64,000 nucleotides of DNA. Origin: Ptychodera flava (Eukaryota; Hemichordata; Enteropneusta; Ptychoderidae). The translations under genes and the position numbers were made by a program. The stretch covers positions 23,073,141-23,137,140 of the forward strand of contig NC_091946.1 of NCBI RefSeq assembly GCF_041260155.1, in the 5' to 3' direction. Positions 34,062-47,236 of this stretch are shown one piece after another. The stretch's first letter is position 1. The number at the start of each line of letters is the position of its first letter. The notes beneath the pieces are model-generated. The model made no database searches. It was not told the DNA's origin and saw only the letters and a list, made by a program, of their open reading frames with translations.

Positions 34062-37000
34062 TCACAATCAGGGTGCTATAGACAGATTTCGACATGTTAC
34101 GCTCTAATATAAAACTATGTTGAGCAAAATTTAATGAAACATTGTTCTTAATATGAAACAACCAGTAGAACCAAACAGACCCCATCGAAAAAATGGAGTT
34201 TTTGTGATGACTTTGGGCCGAGTAGTGAAAAAGTACCCTAAAAATGGGTCAAAATGGGCGTTACGCTGTTTCATCTGAAAAAGCACATTTTTTAAACTCA
34301 CTTTTTGAAACTGTTAGATTAATTTTTTCGATTATTCAGAATATTTAAAGTATCACATAGCATTTCTTCTTTCTTTTGCAAGTTATTTCATCTTAATACA
34401 TGGATTTGAATGGAAATGGCGTGATAACAAGTGAAATTGGTGTGTCGTTACGCTTTTTATATTTTGACAACAGCATTGATTTATCTCTCTATTATCACTT
34501 GGAAAACATTACCCTAGAATGTTTTCTAAAACATCTATTTGATTGGAAGACCAACTGTGATTAGTTGGTACTAAATGTTTATAGAGTCAACGTATTGATT
34601 ATGAATGACAAATCATGAAAGTTGCCCACATTTTTTGTCCCAAAATTTTGTAGTGTCCGTGACACCCTCATAACTTTCAGCCATATTCAGATAGCAGAGA
34701 GCTGATGTCATTAGCCAAAGTGGCCCTATTTGCCTTCCTTATGTGTTATAAAATATAATCCATTTACCACTTGTATTGTTTCAGTATATCAACAAGGGGC
34801 CAAATGTAGTGTCCGTGACAACCGTAGTGTCCGTGACACCAAGTCCATATATAACTTGTTACAGTGATTTAAGCTGGTAATTCTATTGTTTACCAGCTGA
34901 AATTACATTTTTATAAGAGAGTAACTTAGTTTTTGAGTAAGACATCAAATGAAATATATTAAACCACTTTCCATTTGCAACTGGCTTCATGTCACGGACA
35001 CTACGCCTAACAAGTGGTTAACCATTTTTAACTGCATTTACATTCAAATTCCCCTGACATCTGAAGTAAACTTCATAGACCATAATAAATCCGTTTAAAA
35101 ACAAAGAAAATGTGTTTTTGAATTATATAAGGGGGGGGGGGGAAGTGGTTGCAAATCTGACTATTTATGATGATGCTGCAGTAGTGTTAGCTCCAGTACA
35201 GATCTCTGTCAACAGTGATGCATATAAGGGGAGGGTTTATGTCCCTTCAAATTATTTTCTGTTTTAACCCTTTGTTTGCATTATAAGGCTGTATTATTAG
35301 TGTTTGATGAAATTTCAATCGTGTGTTGTTTGTTAAGGGAAAGCTATGGCGATATATAAGAAGTGTAAGTGGTTGCACATTTGACTATTTATCATGGTGC
35401 TGCAGTAGAGTTGGCTCCGTTACGGATCTATATCAACAGTGATGTATATAAGGGGAGGGTTTATATCCCTTAAAATTATTTTTCTGTTTTAAGCCTTTGT
35501 TTGCATTATAAGGCTGTATTATAAGTGTTTGATGAAATTTCAATCGTGTGTTGGTTGTTAAGGGAAAGCTATGGTGAGACATAGTCGGATCTATCATGTG
35601 GTGTCTATTGAATGCTGTGATCCTGAAATCTGTTTGGAAACCCAAGTGTGTGGTTTCTCCTCAGTCGCAAAGTTCTGTCTTTCCTAAGTTGTTGTGTCAG
35701 ATATTTTGTTGTTTTTGTTATACTTGTTGATGTTAATGTTTTCACGGTTATTGGCTTCAAATAACATCAATATTTCTATATTTTATCTTGTGTTGAGATT
35801 TTTGTTAACGTTTTGTCTCTTTTTGTGAACTTTGTTTTGACGAGTGTGTCCTTTATGTTCTTGTTTCTTTTTGTGGGTCATTATTGGTTTGGGAAAAGGA
35901 TTTTTAATGTTTCGTCCTTTTCAAGTTCCTGTCAGTATTTTGCAAGACTTTCTTCAATTCTTTGGGCTATTCAATGATGAACTCTATCGCCAAATATGTG
36001 GCTGTTTAATGGGCTGAAATGCATTGCTGGTGATTGCAATGGTTGCATTTCATAAACTGGAAATGGAACTAATCTCTAAATACCAAAATGTGATTCACTT
36101 TTGGAAAAGATTCAGAAATGACATGTGCATAATTTTTACTGGAACACAAAACCAACTGGCAGAGTTCAGCCATAGAATAAACAAAATGCACCCAACATTT
36201 AATTTACAGTTAAGAAATTACTAGAAAAAAATAACATTTCTCGACATCAAATTTTGAAGGGCCCAAGGCACAACCAAGAAAATATTTTGGATATTAAAAC
36301 CCACACAAAACTAATTGGAACATTCCAATACCTGCACAGAGAATCATGTTACCCAAATCAAATTTTAAAGGACTAATTGAAGGTGAAATTCTCAGATACT
36401 TCTGTACATCCAATGACCCAAACGATTTCAAGGAGATAGTTGATTTCTTTACAAGCAAATTAATTTACAGAGAATACACGGAAAAAGAAATAACTAGAAT
36501 TACAACAGAAATCAAACTGGAATTGAACTCAACAAAAAGTACAAAAAAATAAAGAAGGAAACAACAAATAATATAATCTTCACAACAACATATAGGCCAT
36601 ACATTAAAACAAAAGATTTGAAAGAAAGTCTAGCAAAATATTGGGAGGAACTTGAAAAGGACGAAACATTAAAAACTCTTTTCCCTGAACCCCCAATAAT
36701 GCCTACAAAAGAAACAAAAACAAAAAGACATGGTCAAAACAAAATTCACAAAAAATCTCAACACAAGATAAAAATATGGAAATATTGACTTTATTTTTTT
36801 AAGCCAATAACACATGAAAACGACAACAGGAACAAGCATATAAAATCAAATCAAACTATCTGACACAACAACTTATGAAAGACAGGACTTTGCGACTGAG
36901 GAGAAACCACACACTTGGGTTTTGAAACATTGATTTCAGGATTACAGCATCATGACACCACAAGCTAGATCCGACTATGTCTCGCCATAGCTTTCAATAA

Positions 37001-38310
37001 ACAAACGACACACGACTGAAATTTTATCAAACACAAATAATACAACCTTTAATGCAAACAAGGGGATAAAACAGAAAAATAACATTACGGGACAAAATCC
37101 TCCCCTTATATAGGCCTACATCGCTATCGACAAAGATCCATAATGGAGCCCACACTACTGCAGTACCACCATAAACAGTCAGATTTGCAACCTCTTTCCC
37201 CCATACACAATAGATGCTGACCAAATACTTAAAATACTCCAGTCACCTACAAATATCACTATGAGTGGCAAGAGAGTATTATATTATATTCTTCATGACT
37301 TTAATTAAACTTCTGATATAGAGAATTTGTGTTTGATATTGTCTGTTAAAACTGATAAAGAAGTTGCCCCTTTAAGTATTAAAATGTGTAGTGTCTGTGA
37401 CGCCACTGAAATACAGATCACAATAATATGTTGGAAACCAAATGTTCAGTCAATCATTATTGTTCACTTTATAGTGTTACTAGGACAGTTTTGCATTGTG
37501 TAGTAATTTCTACATACCAGTTATCTTTGTCTGCATACCAGTTATCTCAAGATTTTTTGCATTCAGTGTTGTATTTCTGATAACATTTTCTGGTTATTGA
37601 AAAATACCAGTACTTTATGTCAAACTTCCTTAATAATATGTTTTTGATTTGTTTGTAATCAATTCTTGTCATAATTTTACTGTTTTTACAGGTTTACTGG
37701 TTATAATAAACAATAGTTTGTTTCACACACATATTCCTGAATGTGTAGTGTCCGTGACGCTTTTACCATACTCCCAAAATGACTAGAAAACTAACAAAAA
37801 TGAGCAAAATTTTGCTGCAAATACTATTAATGTTTTCTAAAGACTTCAACAATTGCAGTAAAAAATAATTTAAATGTACTAAAGGGCAAATTTGTAAACT
37901 AGAGGAATCATAAGCTCATGGGGAGAAAAAAATGAAAAATTCTTTTTTTTTCGTAACAAATCATTTTGCAGGAAATCATGCAAAGCTGGGTAAAATCCTT
38001 ATACATTCACCTTATTTTTTACAACAGATGTATATATTTTCTGGTTAAACTTTAAAAGAATATTTGTACAAATGTTGTATTGTCTACTGTGTTATTTCTC
38101 CATCAACTCATAATATTTTGTAGTGTCCGTGACGGTGTGTCAACACAATAAAGAACTGGTTGCCATGGAAATACTGAGAAAGTTTGGTTCACAACTTTTC
38201 AAGCAAATATGTACCAAACCTTAAGCTTTGTCAATTTAGTAAATTTAGATATGTGTCTACAAGATGAAATTTTGACAAAAGTGAAACACTCTAGAGCACC
38301 CTGATTGTGA
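34062..38310. mobile_element. DNA transposon with TCACAATCAGGGTGCT ends, carrying a nested retroelement
   Basis: TCACAATCAGGGTGCTATAG at 34062 is mirrored by CTAGAGCACCCTGATTGTGA ending at 38310. The motif GTAGTGTCCGTGAC (one base varied in one copy) recurs at about 34650, 34806, 34824, 34991 (inverted), 37388, 37745 and 38120, on both sides of the inner insert. Repeated subterminal motifs are typical transposase binding sites. No transposase frame is seen; without the insert it is about 2.1 kb. Superfamily unassigned, as no clear target duplication was found. Confidence 0.75.
35130..37210 (+). mobile_element. Fossil Penelope-like retroelement with tandem and inverted terminal repeats
   Basis: Two direct copies of a roughly 225-bp terminal unit (from about 35140 and 35362, each with GGGTTTAT and ATTATAAGGCTGTATTAT) stand at the left, and an inverted copy at about 36890-37200 at the right. 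Between them, pieces typical of the end of a Penelope-type reverse transcriptase occur, such as FWKRFRNDMCIIFTGTQNQL. It is a broken, 5'-truncated remnant with several breaks, probably moderately old. It is nested in the DNA transposon at 34062-38310. Confidence 0.75.
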
Positions 38311-38997
38311 CTTAGCCGTGACAGTTTTATGATATCAATCGATATGGTATCAATAAATAAGGTATCGCATTTGCCCTCCAGGCGTCGGGCAAATTGTCAC
38401 CTGCTCTAGGGCACATGAACCCATGTATTCAGGCAATAATAATATATAATATTACACTGTCTGTTTGCCATCTTTGAGAAATTTTGCGCCAAACGTAGTA
38501 AAACTTGTGACATACCGAATGCCCAGCAGCGCAGCTGTATTTGATCGCATCATAAAACAAATTGGCGTGCGCATGAAGGCATAGTATTTGTTCTTGTACC
38601 GTTCTTGTCACTGGCAGTGGCGTATATGCATAAAAGGAAGTTGGTTGCAAACATGCAGTGTAATGAATACATGTAAAACTTCACAAGCGTACACTCATTT
38701 TCAGGGACTTTTGAATCGTTAATTTATACAAGGATTAATTTTGATTTGCAATATCGACATTTTTCACCATACTCATAATTTTTAAGAAACTTTTCATATA
38801 AGCTTAGGTTTAATGTCAAGGAACCTTGACAACATCAAGGAGCAGTTGAAATTTACGAATCGCTGAGCTGATGTTATGAAATGTTTGAGTTTAGCTCAGT
38901 TGTGTCTGTAGTTGAAGTAATCCGAATAAAGTCTCTTATTTTTACTGACAAGCGAGGACTTCATTTTATCAATGTATCTGCATCGTCATTAACATTG
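38311..38997. other. No gene seen
   Basis: AT-rich intergenic DNA with no supported element ends. Confidence 0.4.
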
Positions 38998-39099
38998 TCT
39001 GTCTGTCTGTCTGGCTGTATATGTCTGTATGTATGTATGTATGTATGTGTATGTGTGTATGTATGTGTGTACGTATACACACACATACATACATATATA

Positions 39100-39147
<48 letters not shown>
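38998..39147. repeat. (TGTC)n, (TGTA)n and (TA)n compound microsatellite
   Basis: Three simple repeats in series, followed by unique sequence. Confidence 0.95.
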
Positions 39148-39149
<2 letters not shown>

Positions 39150-39393
39150 CATCTACCATCGAGAACAATAGAATCGAACGACGCGATTAATTTACCTCCC
39201 ACTGCGAAGACTTATATACAGCATTATGCCCTCACATCAGGTAAGTTTTTTTTAAAACTTCTCCTTAGTTTTCGTAGTTTTCATTATTCTCAGTCAGCTC
39301 TATTATATTTTTAACCTATACTACATAGATATCAGTTTTTACGTGTAAAATATTAGCCGCCTCTGATGACTACATTTTGTCATCTGCCACAAG

Positions 39394-39464
39394 GTTACGC
39401 GTGGTTCGATACATAGCCGCCGCGCATACCACGCGGCGGCCGCTATGTATCAACCGCATGTAAC
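39394..39464. mobile_element. 71-bp hairpin with GGTTCGATACATAGC arms
   Basis: GTTACGCGTGGTTCGATACA is mirrored by TGTATCAACCGCATGTAAC. The loop itself holds a GCCGCCGCG / CGCGGCGGC stem. The phrase GTGGTTCGATACA also occurs at 10565, tying it to the hairpin families there. Confidence 0.75.
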
Positions 39465-40333
39465 AGTGCTATCACCTATGCAAATTCTGGTGGAATCGGC
39501 AAACTTTGTTTTTCATTTTTTCTCGGAGTCAGTAAGACTCGGCTTTCTCCCACGGGGCATGACCGATCACCGTATCGAGTGTTACTGTGGCGTACAGCAG
39601 CGTCAGTGTAGACTCGTACTCCATAGCTTAGTTGACGATGGCCCCAGTGCTGAACGTTCGATGTTCGGAAGCTGAATTTAGGGGGGCCATTGGAATTCAA
39701 ACTTTTACTTTTTTGAGGACATGTTTTTATCGATATCTCGTGATCCGCGCGCAGTCGCCACATCAAATATCGACCGTTGGCATTAAAAAAATGTGTTAAA
39801 AATGTTACCAAGTGGGAGTGCCACTTTAAAATGTCAAGTAAGTACTTACAGTTATATTTCGCATCGTAAATTTCTGTACAGAACACTTTCATCGAACCTT
39901 TATCTCCACAGCCGAACAGTTTTTCGAAAAGGCCATGAATTCATAACGTAAGCTTACACAACAGATCTTACAAATTAAACTGGTACAATAATATAGAAAA
40001 ACGATATCTCTGTACAGACAACAGTTAACGGTATCTCAAATGGCCATGTTGTTACTGATTGTAGGGTTGAATGTACTCGGTCAGCCCCGAGTTGCTTGGG
40101 TTTCTATCTACATAAAGTACGTGTAAAACGTTAAAGAGGGCGTGTTAATAGCCATGTTTTCTATTGAATGTGCATGCCAAGTCTTGGCGGTGCCCTTTTT
40201 TTCGTGGCCCCATGCAGGTGAAAATCAATGATTGGCTCATATATCTGTGTCGTAATTCGATGAGGAATTTGTAAGGAAGGAAGACGCCGGAACTGACGAG
40301 TGACGATGTGGAACTTGAACTTTTTCTCTTATT
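39465..40333. other. No supported gene
   Basis: A 138-codon frame on the minus strand crosses most of this stretch, but it has no recognised domain or codon bias and starts near repeats. I do not call it a gene. Confidence 0.4.
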
Positions 40334-40551
40334 TTAAAGGGATACAGTCGTCGGGGCCCATGCGACCAATGAAAACACTTTATCCAAGGTACGATGGTGA
40401 TTGATGAAAGTTAAATCGTGTCTGTCATAATCTAGATTGTATAATTAAATGTTGCAGCTGTGGTGATGAGGTGCATCTAGATATCGTGCACGAAATACAT
40501 TGTAAACAAGAATCTCGCACAGGCGCAGTTCCTACGACCGTTTCCCTTTAA
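40334..40551. mobile_element. AAAGGGA-TIR MITE, copy 3
   Basis: TTAAAGGGATACAGTCGTCG at the left, CCGTTTCCCTTTAA at the right, TTAA at both borders. The interior has CATCTAGATATCGTGCACGA as in the other copies. Confidence 0.85.
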
Positions 40552-43053
40552 TATAATACGGAACCATGGCTAGGCCTCACGGCCCAGCCACTCATACATC
40601 TTTCCGCGAGTCTGCCTGTGATGAGTGACTAGGCCTCGGTGAGTCTTTTTATACATTACCGTGCCTGTGTCGGATGCCGACGCCATGAGGAACACAATAA
40701 GATGACATACAATACTTTGATTTCTACCAAACTTAGAAATGATACAAAATGACACATATATCACTTCAGACGATCAAAACAGTGGAGGTCGCTGAGACAC
40801 ATCTATTTCATAATATCATAATTAGTTATTTAAAAAGTTATTAAATATTTGACACTGAGAAAAAATTTTCTCGGCAGATATAAAGTCTTTCTAATCTCGC
40901 GTTTTCAAAAATTTGATCGGCAAAGATATTTTTTTCATTTTCCACTAAATATGGTATGGAGACTGTAAAGTCTCGCCAGCCACGTTAACTTCTGCTTTTA
41001 TGTTATACATGAATGTTTAATTTTCATTGCTTTACAACACTCTCCGATGTGTGTCTTTATGCAACAAATGTTTGGTTGCCATATATCCGTTTGGATAGTC
41101 TTGCCAATGGGCATGTAAAACACCAAATGTTGCGTCAAAGATCGCCTTTCTCTTTATTTTTCTTTGCCGTTGATACGAATAGATCCAGGACGCGAGCTTG
41201 AAGATTGATGACTGATCACAGTGCATGTGGACGAAAAAACACTGTATTTAAAGACATTTGTCAGAAAAAATCTCTATGAAAACAACTTCGGTTGTTTTAA
41301 GCACACTGTAGAGTCTCTACCAAAAGTCCCATAAGCTAAATAATTTTGAATCATTGCCTGCCATGGTATGTATATTCTTTTTGTAAAATAATACTTCTTG
41401 TTCAGCATCCTAAAAATTGTGTTAGAATGGCTATTTTTAACTTGTCAACACGTGCGTCGCGTTAGCAAGGCTAATAATACCTTGCATTTCACCATATTCA
41501 GCGATAACAACGAGACCACATACTTTTTTTTCGAAACAACAAAGATGAAAATAATGCTATTTGACAATTCTTTTCTCACTTTCAGTGATCGTTCAATCCT
41601 TGTAATGTAGGGTAGAAACTCATTATAGTATGATTCATATATAGCACGTTCCACAGCTCCTGAATTCGTGGTTATCGTTCGACAGCGAAATTATCTCAGG
41701 CAAGTTGTTTTCATGATTTGTCTTGGCCTGAGGGATAGCTTTGAACCAGTCAAGTTGTACTTACACACAACACACTGTGGCATTCACTGCACAACCTGGA
41801 CTTTTACTGAAAAGCTTTCACTTTCACAACTTTGGCGCAGACGATAATTCTGCACATTAATGATGCCCACTCAACACTTTCTCAACGTCAGCTATCCACA
41901 GGCAACAAGTCAGGTAAATTACATTAACACATTTTATTGCATAAACCAAAACGATCAATAATATCAGAAAAGGCATGTTAACGTTAAAATCTAGTTGAAG
42001 CAAAAACAAAGTGTACATTCAATCCGATCTCAAATTGTACAATATTATTGAATCACTTTCTTTCTAACACTATTTTCTTTTTTTGCAGTTTTCGCTTGTG
42101 TAGAGCTCACATTGAGTTAGTGGCAAATATGCATAACACTTCTTTGCACGAGGAAAACACTACGTAAAAAAACTATTCTTGGTTAAAGTATTTAAATTCA
42201 TGTAATATCTTAGAACAAAATTAAATGAATAACACGACGATTTCGTCAGAATTTCGTTAAGCCGCCACTGCGATAATATTTCCATGACAACAATATTGTT
42301 TGACATTCTTCTGACTCATCATCTACCGGTCTTCGTCTGACGAACGTCATCGGCGGGACCACGTTCTCTTGGCTGGACGTTGGCTGTAGCAATCTGGATG
42401 ACCTTGAAGGAGCTACATGTCTGCAGAGTTGAAGTCGATTTTAAAGGGTGCAATAACAGCATACATCCTTAATAACTCTTTATACAGTATATGCAGCAGT
42501 ACTAGTGTTATGTACGGAGGTCATCTTGGGTCACTCTCGCCAATGAGACAGTGAAATGTTCATCTGTCCCGTACGCTCTATACATGTTCACAAACTCCTG
42601 TCTTCAATCTACATTTGTCCTCGACTTTTTGAAACTTAAAATCACTATGTAACCTCTGGAAATAATCTCACCACTGTATTGATTTTTACCCTGACGATTT
42701 CTGTGGCACTTACGTTTGCACTTCGTTTCAATGTCACATGAAACACTGGTAATTTGTGCGATATGTAACTTCCAGTTCCTTAATCTCGGACGATTAATTG
42801 TATACTAATATATTGGTGGTTCAATTGATAGGACTATGAACTGGCAAAGATTTTCCGTAAAGTGCTTCCTATCAATTTAATCTCTGAGTAGTTGACTGAG
42901 TGTACTTATCAGCCCGGCTCACTCTCCATGAAAATTTCAACACGCTTTCACTATAAATAGAAAGCTCAAGTCGCCTGCCGTCGATAATGAACAATGGGAC
43001 ACTTTTGACATTGAAATTCTTGCTCACATTTTTCAAACAGAGAAATGACGATG
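40552..43053. other. Intergenic and probable 3' UTR of the 43-44.6 kb gene
   Basis: About 41933-43053 is the likely 3' UTR on the minus strand. To its left nothing gene-like is visible. Confidence 0.4.
41933..41938 (-). terminator. Candidate polyadenylation signal of the 43-44.6 kb minus-strand gene
   Basis: AATAAA on the minus strand, about 1.1 kb past the stop codon at 43054. The stretch between shows no other coding signal and would be the 3' UTR. Confidence 0.35.
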
Positions 43054-44642
43054 TTAAATGACGGACCCCACACTGGCACCTTTGCTCATCAGGGCAGCCT
43101 TCATGCGTTTGTGCTCCACGAAATTCCTGCGCCTTTCGTCTGCTTGCCGCATCTTTTTGTTCAGCACATGAGCACTGAGGGGCGTGGCCGGTTTTCTTTT
43201 TAGTTGAGTCAGGCGAACAGGTGGTGCTTTAACAGGCTTGGAGATGCCAAACTTGAGGTCATACGCTACACTTCTGCTGCCGTCAACGATAGAAGTTTTG
43301 GAAGTGATATTGTGAGCGTATCCACCCAGAAGACCGCTATAGAACCGAAGGATGCCTGAAAATTTGAATTCCAGGGATTACAGTGAGAGAAGATTACACT
43401 AAAACATGTGTGACCTTTGACCTGACTTATGATATCATCGGAAAACCTATGAAGCAAGAGTACCTTAATGTAAGCTGTGTTGTTGTCATTTGCAGTGGAG
43501 CAAATGCCGTGTCCAGTTTGATTTTATTTGAATGAAGGTCCCGTGAACAACAGATAACAACTATCAGATTTTGTTATTTTATTTCATAGCGAACAACCGA
43601 CTTATCACATAACTTTTCTGATGAACCGAATATAAAGTGATTTTACCGAATGTTCCCGCCAAAAAAACTTTAAAATTTCAACTGTGTTCTCACTTTAGAA
43701 CAAGAAAAGGTGGACTTCCAAAAAAATATCGAAATGTTGGCAAATTATGTTCTGTGCCGTGCATCTAACTTTCGAGAATTCCGTTCTCAAGTTTGGAGAG
43801 TTGCGATATGTAAACATTTCAATAATCAATGAATGACACGACTAACTAATGACACGCCCAATGCATAATCTACATAATTAGTAAAGCAGTTGTGGGCGGA
43901 GCTACACCATACACGTGATTCCCAGCATCCAACTCAAATGCTAAGTTTACAAACGACTAAATATCTCAGAATGCTAGCTTTCGAAAGGTCATGCATTAGG
44001 GTTAGGGCTTGACGTCCGAAATATTTAAGACTTACCGGCAGACCATTTGATTTCCCTGATATTTCCTATGCCGCTATCGCGAGACTGACTTGAATGATAT
44101 TCATCAGTTGTAGTTTTGGTTAGGGAAGGTGATGATGAGTTGATAGATACTGTGCGACCAAACTTTAGTAGAAACCATCGCTTGATCCCTCTAATGCGTC
44201 GGCGAAACCCCGCAAAGCATGATGGAGCTGACCCGGAGTCGGTTGCTGTCTTCATCTCAATTTGTTCGCCTTTCAGTATACTACTATTGTCGTCCTTTGT
44301 AATATTCGAATATTGAACTTCCTTTTCTTCTTCAGGTTTTCTTTTCAACGCATATTTCTTCCTGCGTTTTTCAGCTTTCCTTGCCAGATTCATTTTCGCC
44401 GTAGTCCACACTGGGTAACTTTTTCCCAAATTCCGTATTGGTTTAACGCTCAAAGATGAGCCAGCTTTCTTCCCAAACATCCCATCATCAGTGATATTGG
44501 TAGCAGACAAACCATCTTCGGACGAAACTCTCGCAGGTTTTTCGTCTTGTGGAGGATTGTTGACAGCGGGCGAATCGAGATAAATTGTTTCGATATCGTC
44601 AAAATCTTGAACTTCGTGGATGAGGTCCTTGACAACCATCAT
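43054..44642 (-). CDS. Unrecognised basic protein, two exons
   Basis: Coding exons 44642-44036 and 43355-43054 join in phase 1 (GCC G|gtaagt ... tttcag|GC ATC) and give 302 aa. I chose the ATG at 44642 (MMVVKDL); the open frame extends further upstream but has no earlier ATG. I recognise no family. Visible: an acidic N-terminus (FDDIETIYLD), a lysine/arginine-rich stretch ARKAEKRRKKYALKRKPEEE near residues 90-110, a second basic patch with a tryptophan (FRRRIRGIKRWFLLKFGR), a serine-rich region, and a C-terminal segment rich in R, K, E and M (KKMRQADERRRNFVEHKRMK) that is probably helical. There is no signal peptide or membrane helix. Composition suggests an intracellular, largely disordered protein, possibly nuclear or cytoskeleton-binding; that is inference. 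The 3' UTR probably runs to about 41930. Confidence 0.75.
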
Positions 44643-45119
44643 GTTCAACAATGTCACATCACACCAGAAAAGCAATTATTTCAGTGTCTGAATTCTGGGA
44701 TTACCGAACTACGAAATCAAGGTATCACTTATGTTTGATTATACATTCGATTTTCGATTGCTATAGCAAACTTTGGAACGAGTTCTCATGACGTCATGGA
44801 TCGGATCGCGGTGATAGGTGCAATTTGATCGAATACGCTTGTACTGCGCAGGAATTATTGTAACATCAAAGGATAGGAGACTTCCTTCGTTTCATTTTAA
44901 AGCCACGAAATACATGTATGGAATATTTCTGAATTTTGATCCAAGTGCGTCTCCTATGCTAATTCCGCGATATCCAAGTTTCCAGAATAATCCTTGTTCG
45001 GGTAAGACGATAAGGATAATTGTGCTGTAGCGGTAGGCGTGCGGCCAACTACTGGGTTGCAAATAGCATTATCATAAAATTATGAATTGTAACAATAAAT
45101 CGAATTATTTATCAACATC

Positions 45120-45120
<1 letters not shown>
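44643..45120. other. Upstream region of the 43-44.6 kb minus-strand gene
   Basis: Probable promoter and 5' UTR, including a TGACGTCA palindrome at about 44790 that matches a cAMP-response element consensus. No further gene. Confidence 0.4.
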
Positions 45121-45198
<78 letters not shown>

Positions 45199-45301
45199 CA
45201 TATACATACATACATACATACATACATACATACATGCATACATACATACATACATACATACATACATACGTGCATAAATACATACAATATATACAATATA
45301 T
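45121..45301. repeat. (TA)n and (CATA)n compound microsatellite
   Basis: (TA)n for about 65 bp, then ACATAT units and (CATA)n. The LINE fragment begins directly after it. Confidence 0.97.
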
Positions 45302-47076
45302 ACAATTCAATAGGGCATTATTGTGAAAAATGGCATTTAGGCATAAACATTCTCAAATCAAAATCATGGTTTTCAAAAAATCGGGGAAAATTTTCAACAA
45401 ATTTAAATTTACTATACATGGTAATGAGTTGGAAAATGTGTCAACATATACTTACCTTGGCATAAAGTTAAATATTACAGGAAAACTAAACAGAGCACAA
45501 ATTGATTTGAAAAACAGAGCTATGAAGGCATGTTTTAAATTGAGACAGTTACTCTTTGCAGAGTCAAATATTCCAATTAAGGTCCATTTACAAATGTTTG
45601 ATGCCATGATAAAACCTATTCTGCTATACTGTACAGAAGTATGGACTGCGGACATATGCACAAATGCAAAAACCATACTCACAAACTTAACAAACACAAT
45701 TGAAAAGATGCACATTAAATTTTGCAAGCACATACTTAAAGTATAGGATAAAGCCCGAGTACGAGGGCTCTTCTGGTATATAAAGTCCAACCCAACAATA
45801 AAATGTCGAGGCCGCAGGCCGAGACATTTTATCGTAGGTGTGGACTTTATATACCAGAAGAGCCCGAGTAATAGGGTTTTATCCGACTTAAAAACTATCG
45901 CCCCTAACTGATATATTTTGTTCGTTTTCAATGTGTTTACGTCAAACCGTCCCCTTTGTCAATGTAACATGTTTAGGATATGAATTAAAACTTTTATTTG
46001 TGAAATAGCCTTCTAATGTAATGGAACATCCTATAAATGCCCTAGGGCACAGCAGATTTTGTGTTGCAGCTGGTTTCCGCTGTGTTACCAAATTTGAATA
46101 TTAAAACGTACCAGATGTCTACAGAATATGACATGTTCACTTTTGATTGGACAGTACTTTACTACGGCGCTGTCATTCGCTTTGGAATTAGCTTTACGAG
46201 TAAATAAAACACCCTGGATTGAGCACTCTGATTGGTCAATCAACAGTAGATAGTTTTTAAGTGAATATAAAGCATCCAACATAGCATGTTTAATGAACTG
46301 GGTAGATATCCTCTAATTGTTTCAAGCATAACACAAATGGTCAAGTATTGGTTAAAAATAAGTAAGAAAGCAGATACAACACTGACTCGTGAGGCTTATG
46401 ATCTGGGTTGTCAACTGGACAATGCACATACAGATAATTGGGTGTCAGGAATTAAACAATCGTTGCTGCTCGTAAATATTGGAGATGCCATGAATGTAAA
46501 GATAGAAAATGACAAACAGTTTAATACTAATTTCAATGTAAAAGTTAAACAGCTATTTGAAAAATGTGCATTTGAATTGATTCATGATGATACCAGACAA
46601 GGGCACCATAAAAATAAACTTCGCACATACAGAGAGTTGAAAAAAGATTTCTCTCTCGAAAGCTACCTTCATATTATAAAAAACCAAAATCACAGATCAG
46701 CCCTGTGCAAGTTACGCATTAGTGCACACATACTACACATAGAAACAGGTAGATATAGAAACCTCGATGTCATAGACAGAGCATGCCCAATTTGCCAAAA
46801 CAAACAAGTAGAAGATGAGATACATTTTCTTTTTCATTGCAAAGGATACACAGACATTAGACATGATTTTTTCAGTAAACTAAACATTTGTAAAAACGCA
46901 TTCAGAGGCACACAAGACCTTGTAAGCATCTTTTCAAGGACAGATAAAGCATCACTATGTGAATTGGGAAATACATACATACATGTTTTAAACTCAGACA
47001 AGACAAAATGAAAAAGACAAAGTAAACTATTTATGAACCTTTCATACGTTGACCTCATGTATAGATATTTATATTT

Positions 47077-47137
<61 letters not shown>

Positions 47138-47236
47138 CTCTTTCATTGTTGTTTTTGCAAAACCTTTATTGTACTTTATGATCAAGATCCCAACTGGGAT
47201 ACGATTTCAATAAAGGCTTACTTTACTTTACTTTAC

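Noticed and set aside
39476-39892. 138-codon minus-strand frame
   Set aside because: No family, no splice partners, borders a hairpin; length is within chance for this much DNA.
44643-44675. An 11-codon N-terminal extension of the minus-strand gene
   Set aside because: It would need a TTG start; the first ATG is at 44642.
45746-46285. Two separate genes instead of one split LINE
   Set aside because: The left and right frames are consecutive parts of the same LINE ORF type, with a hairpin insert between them.
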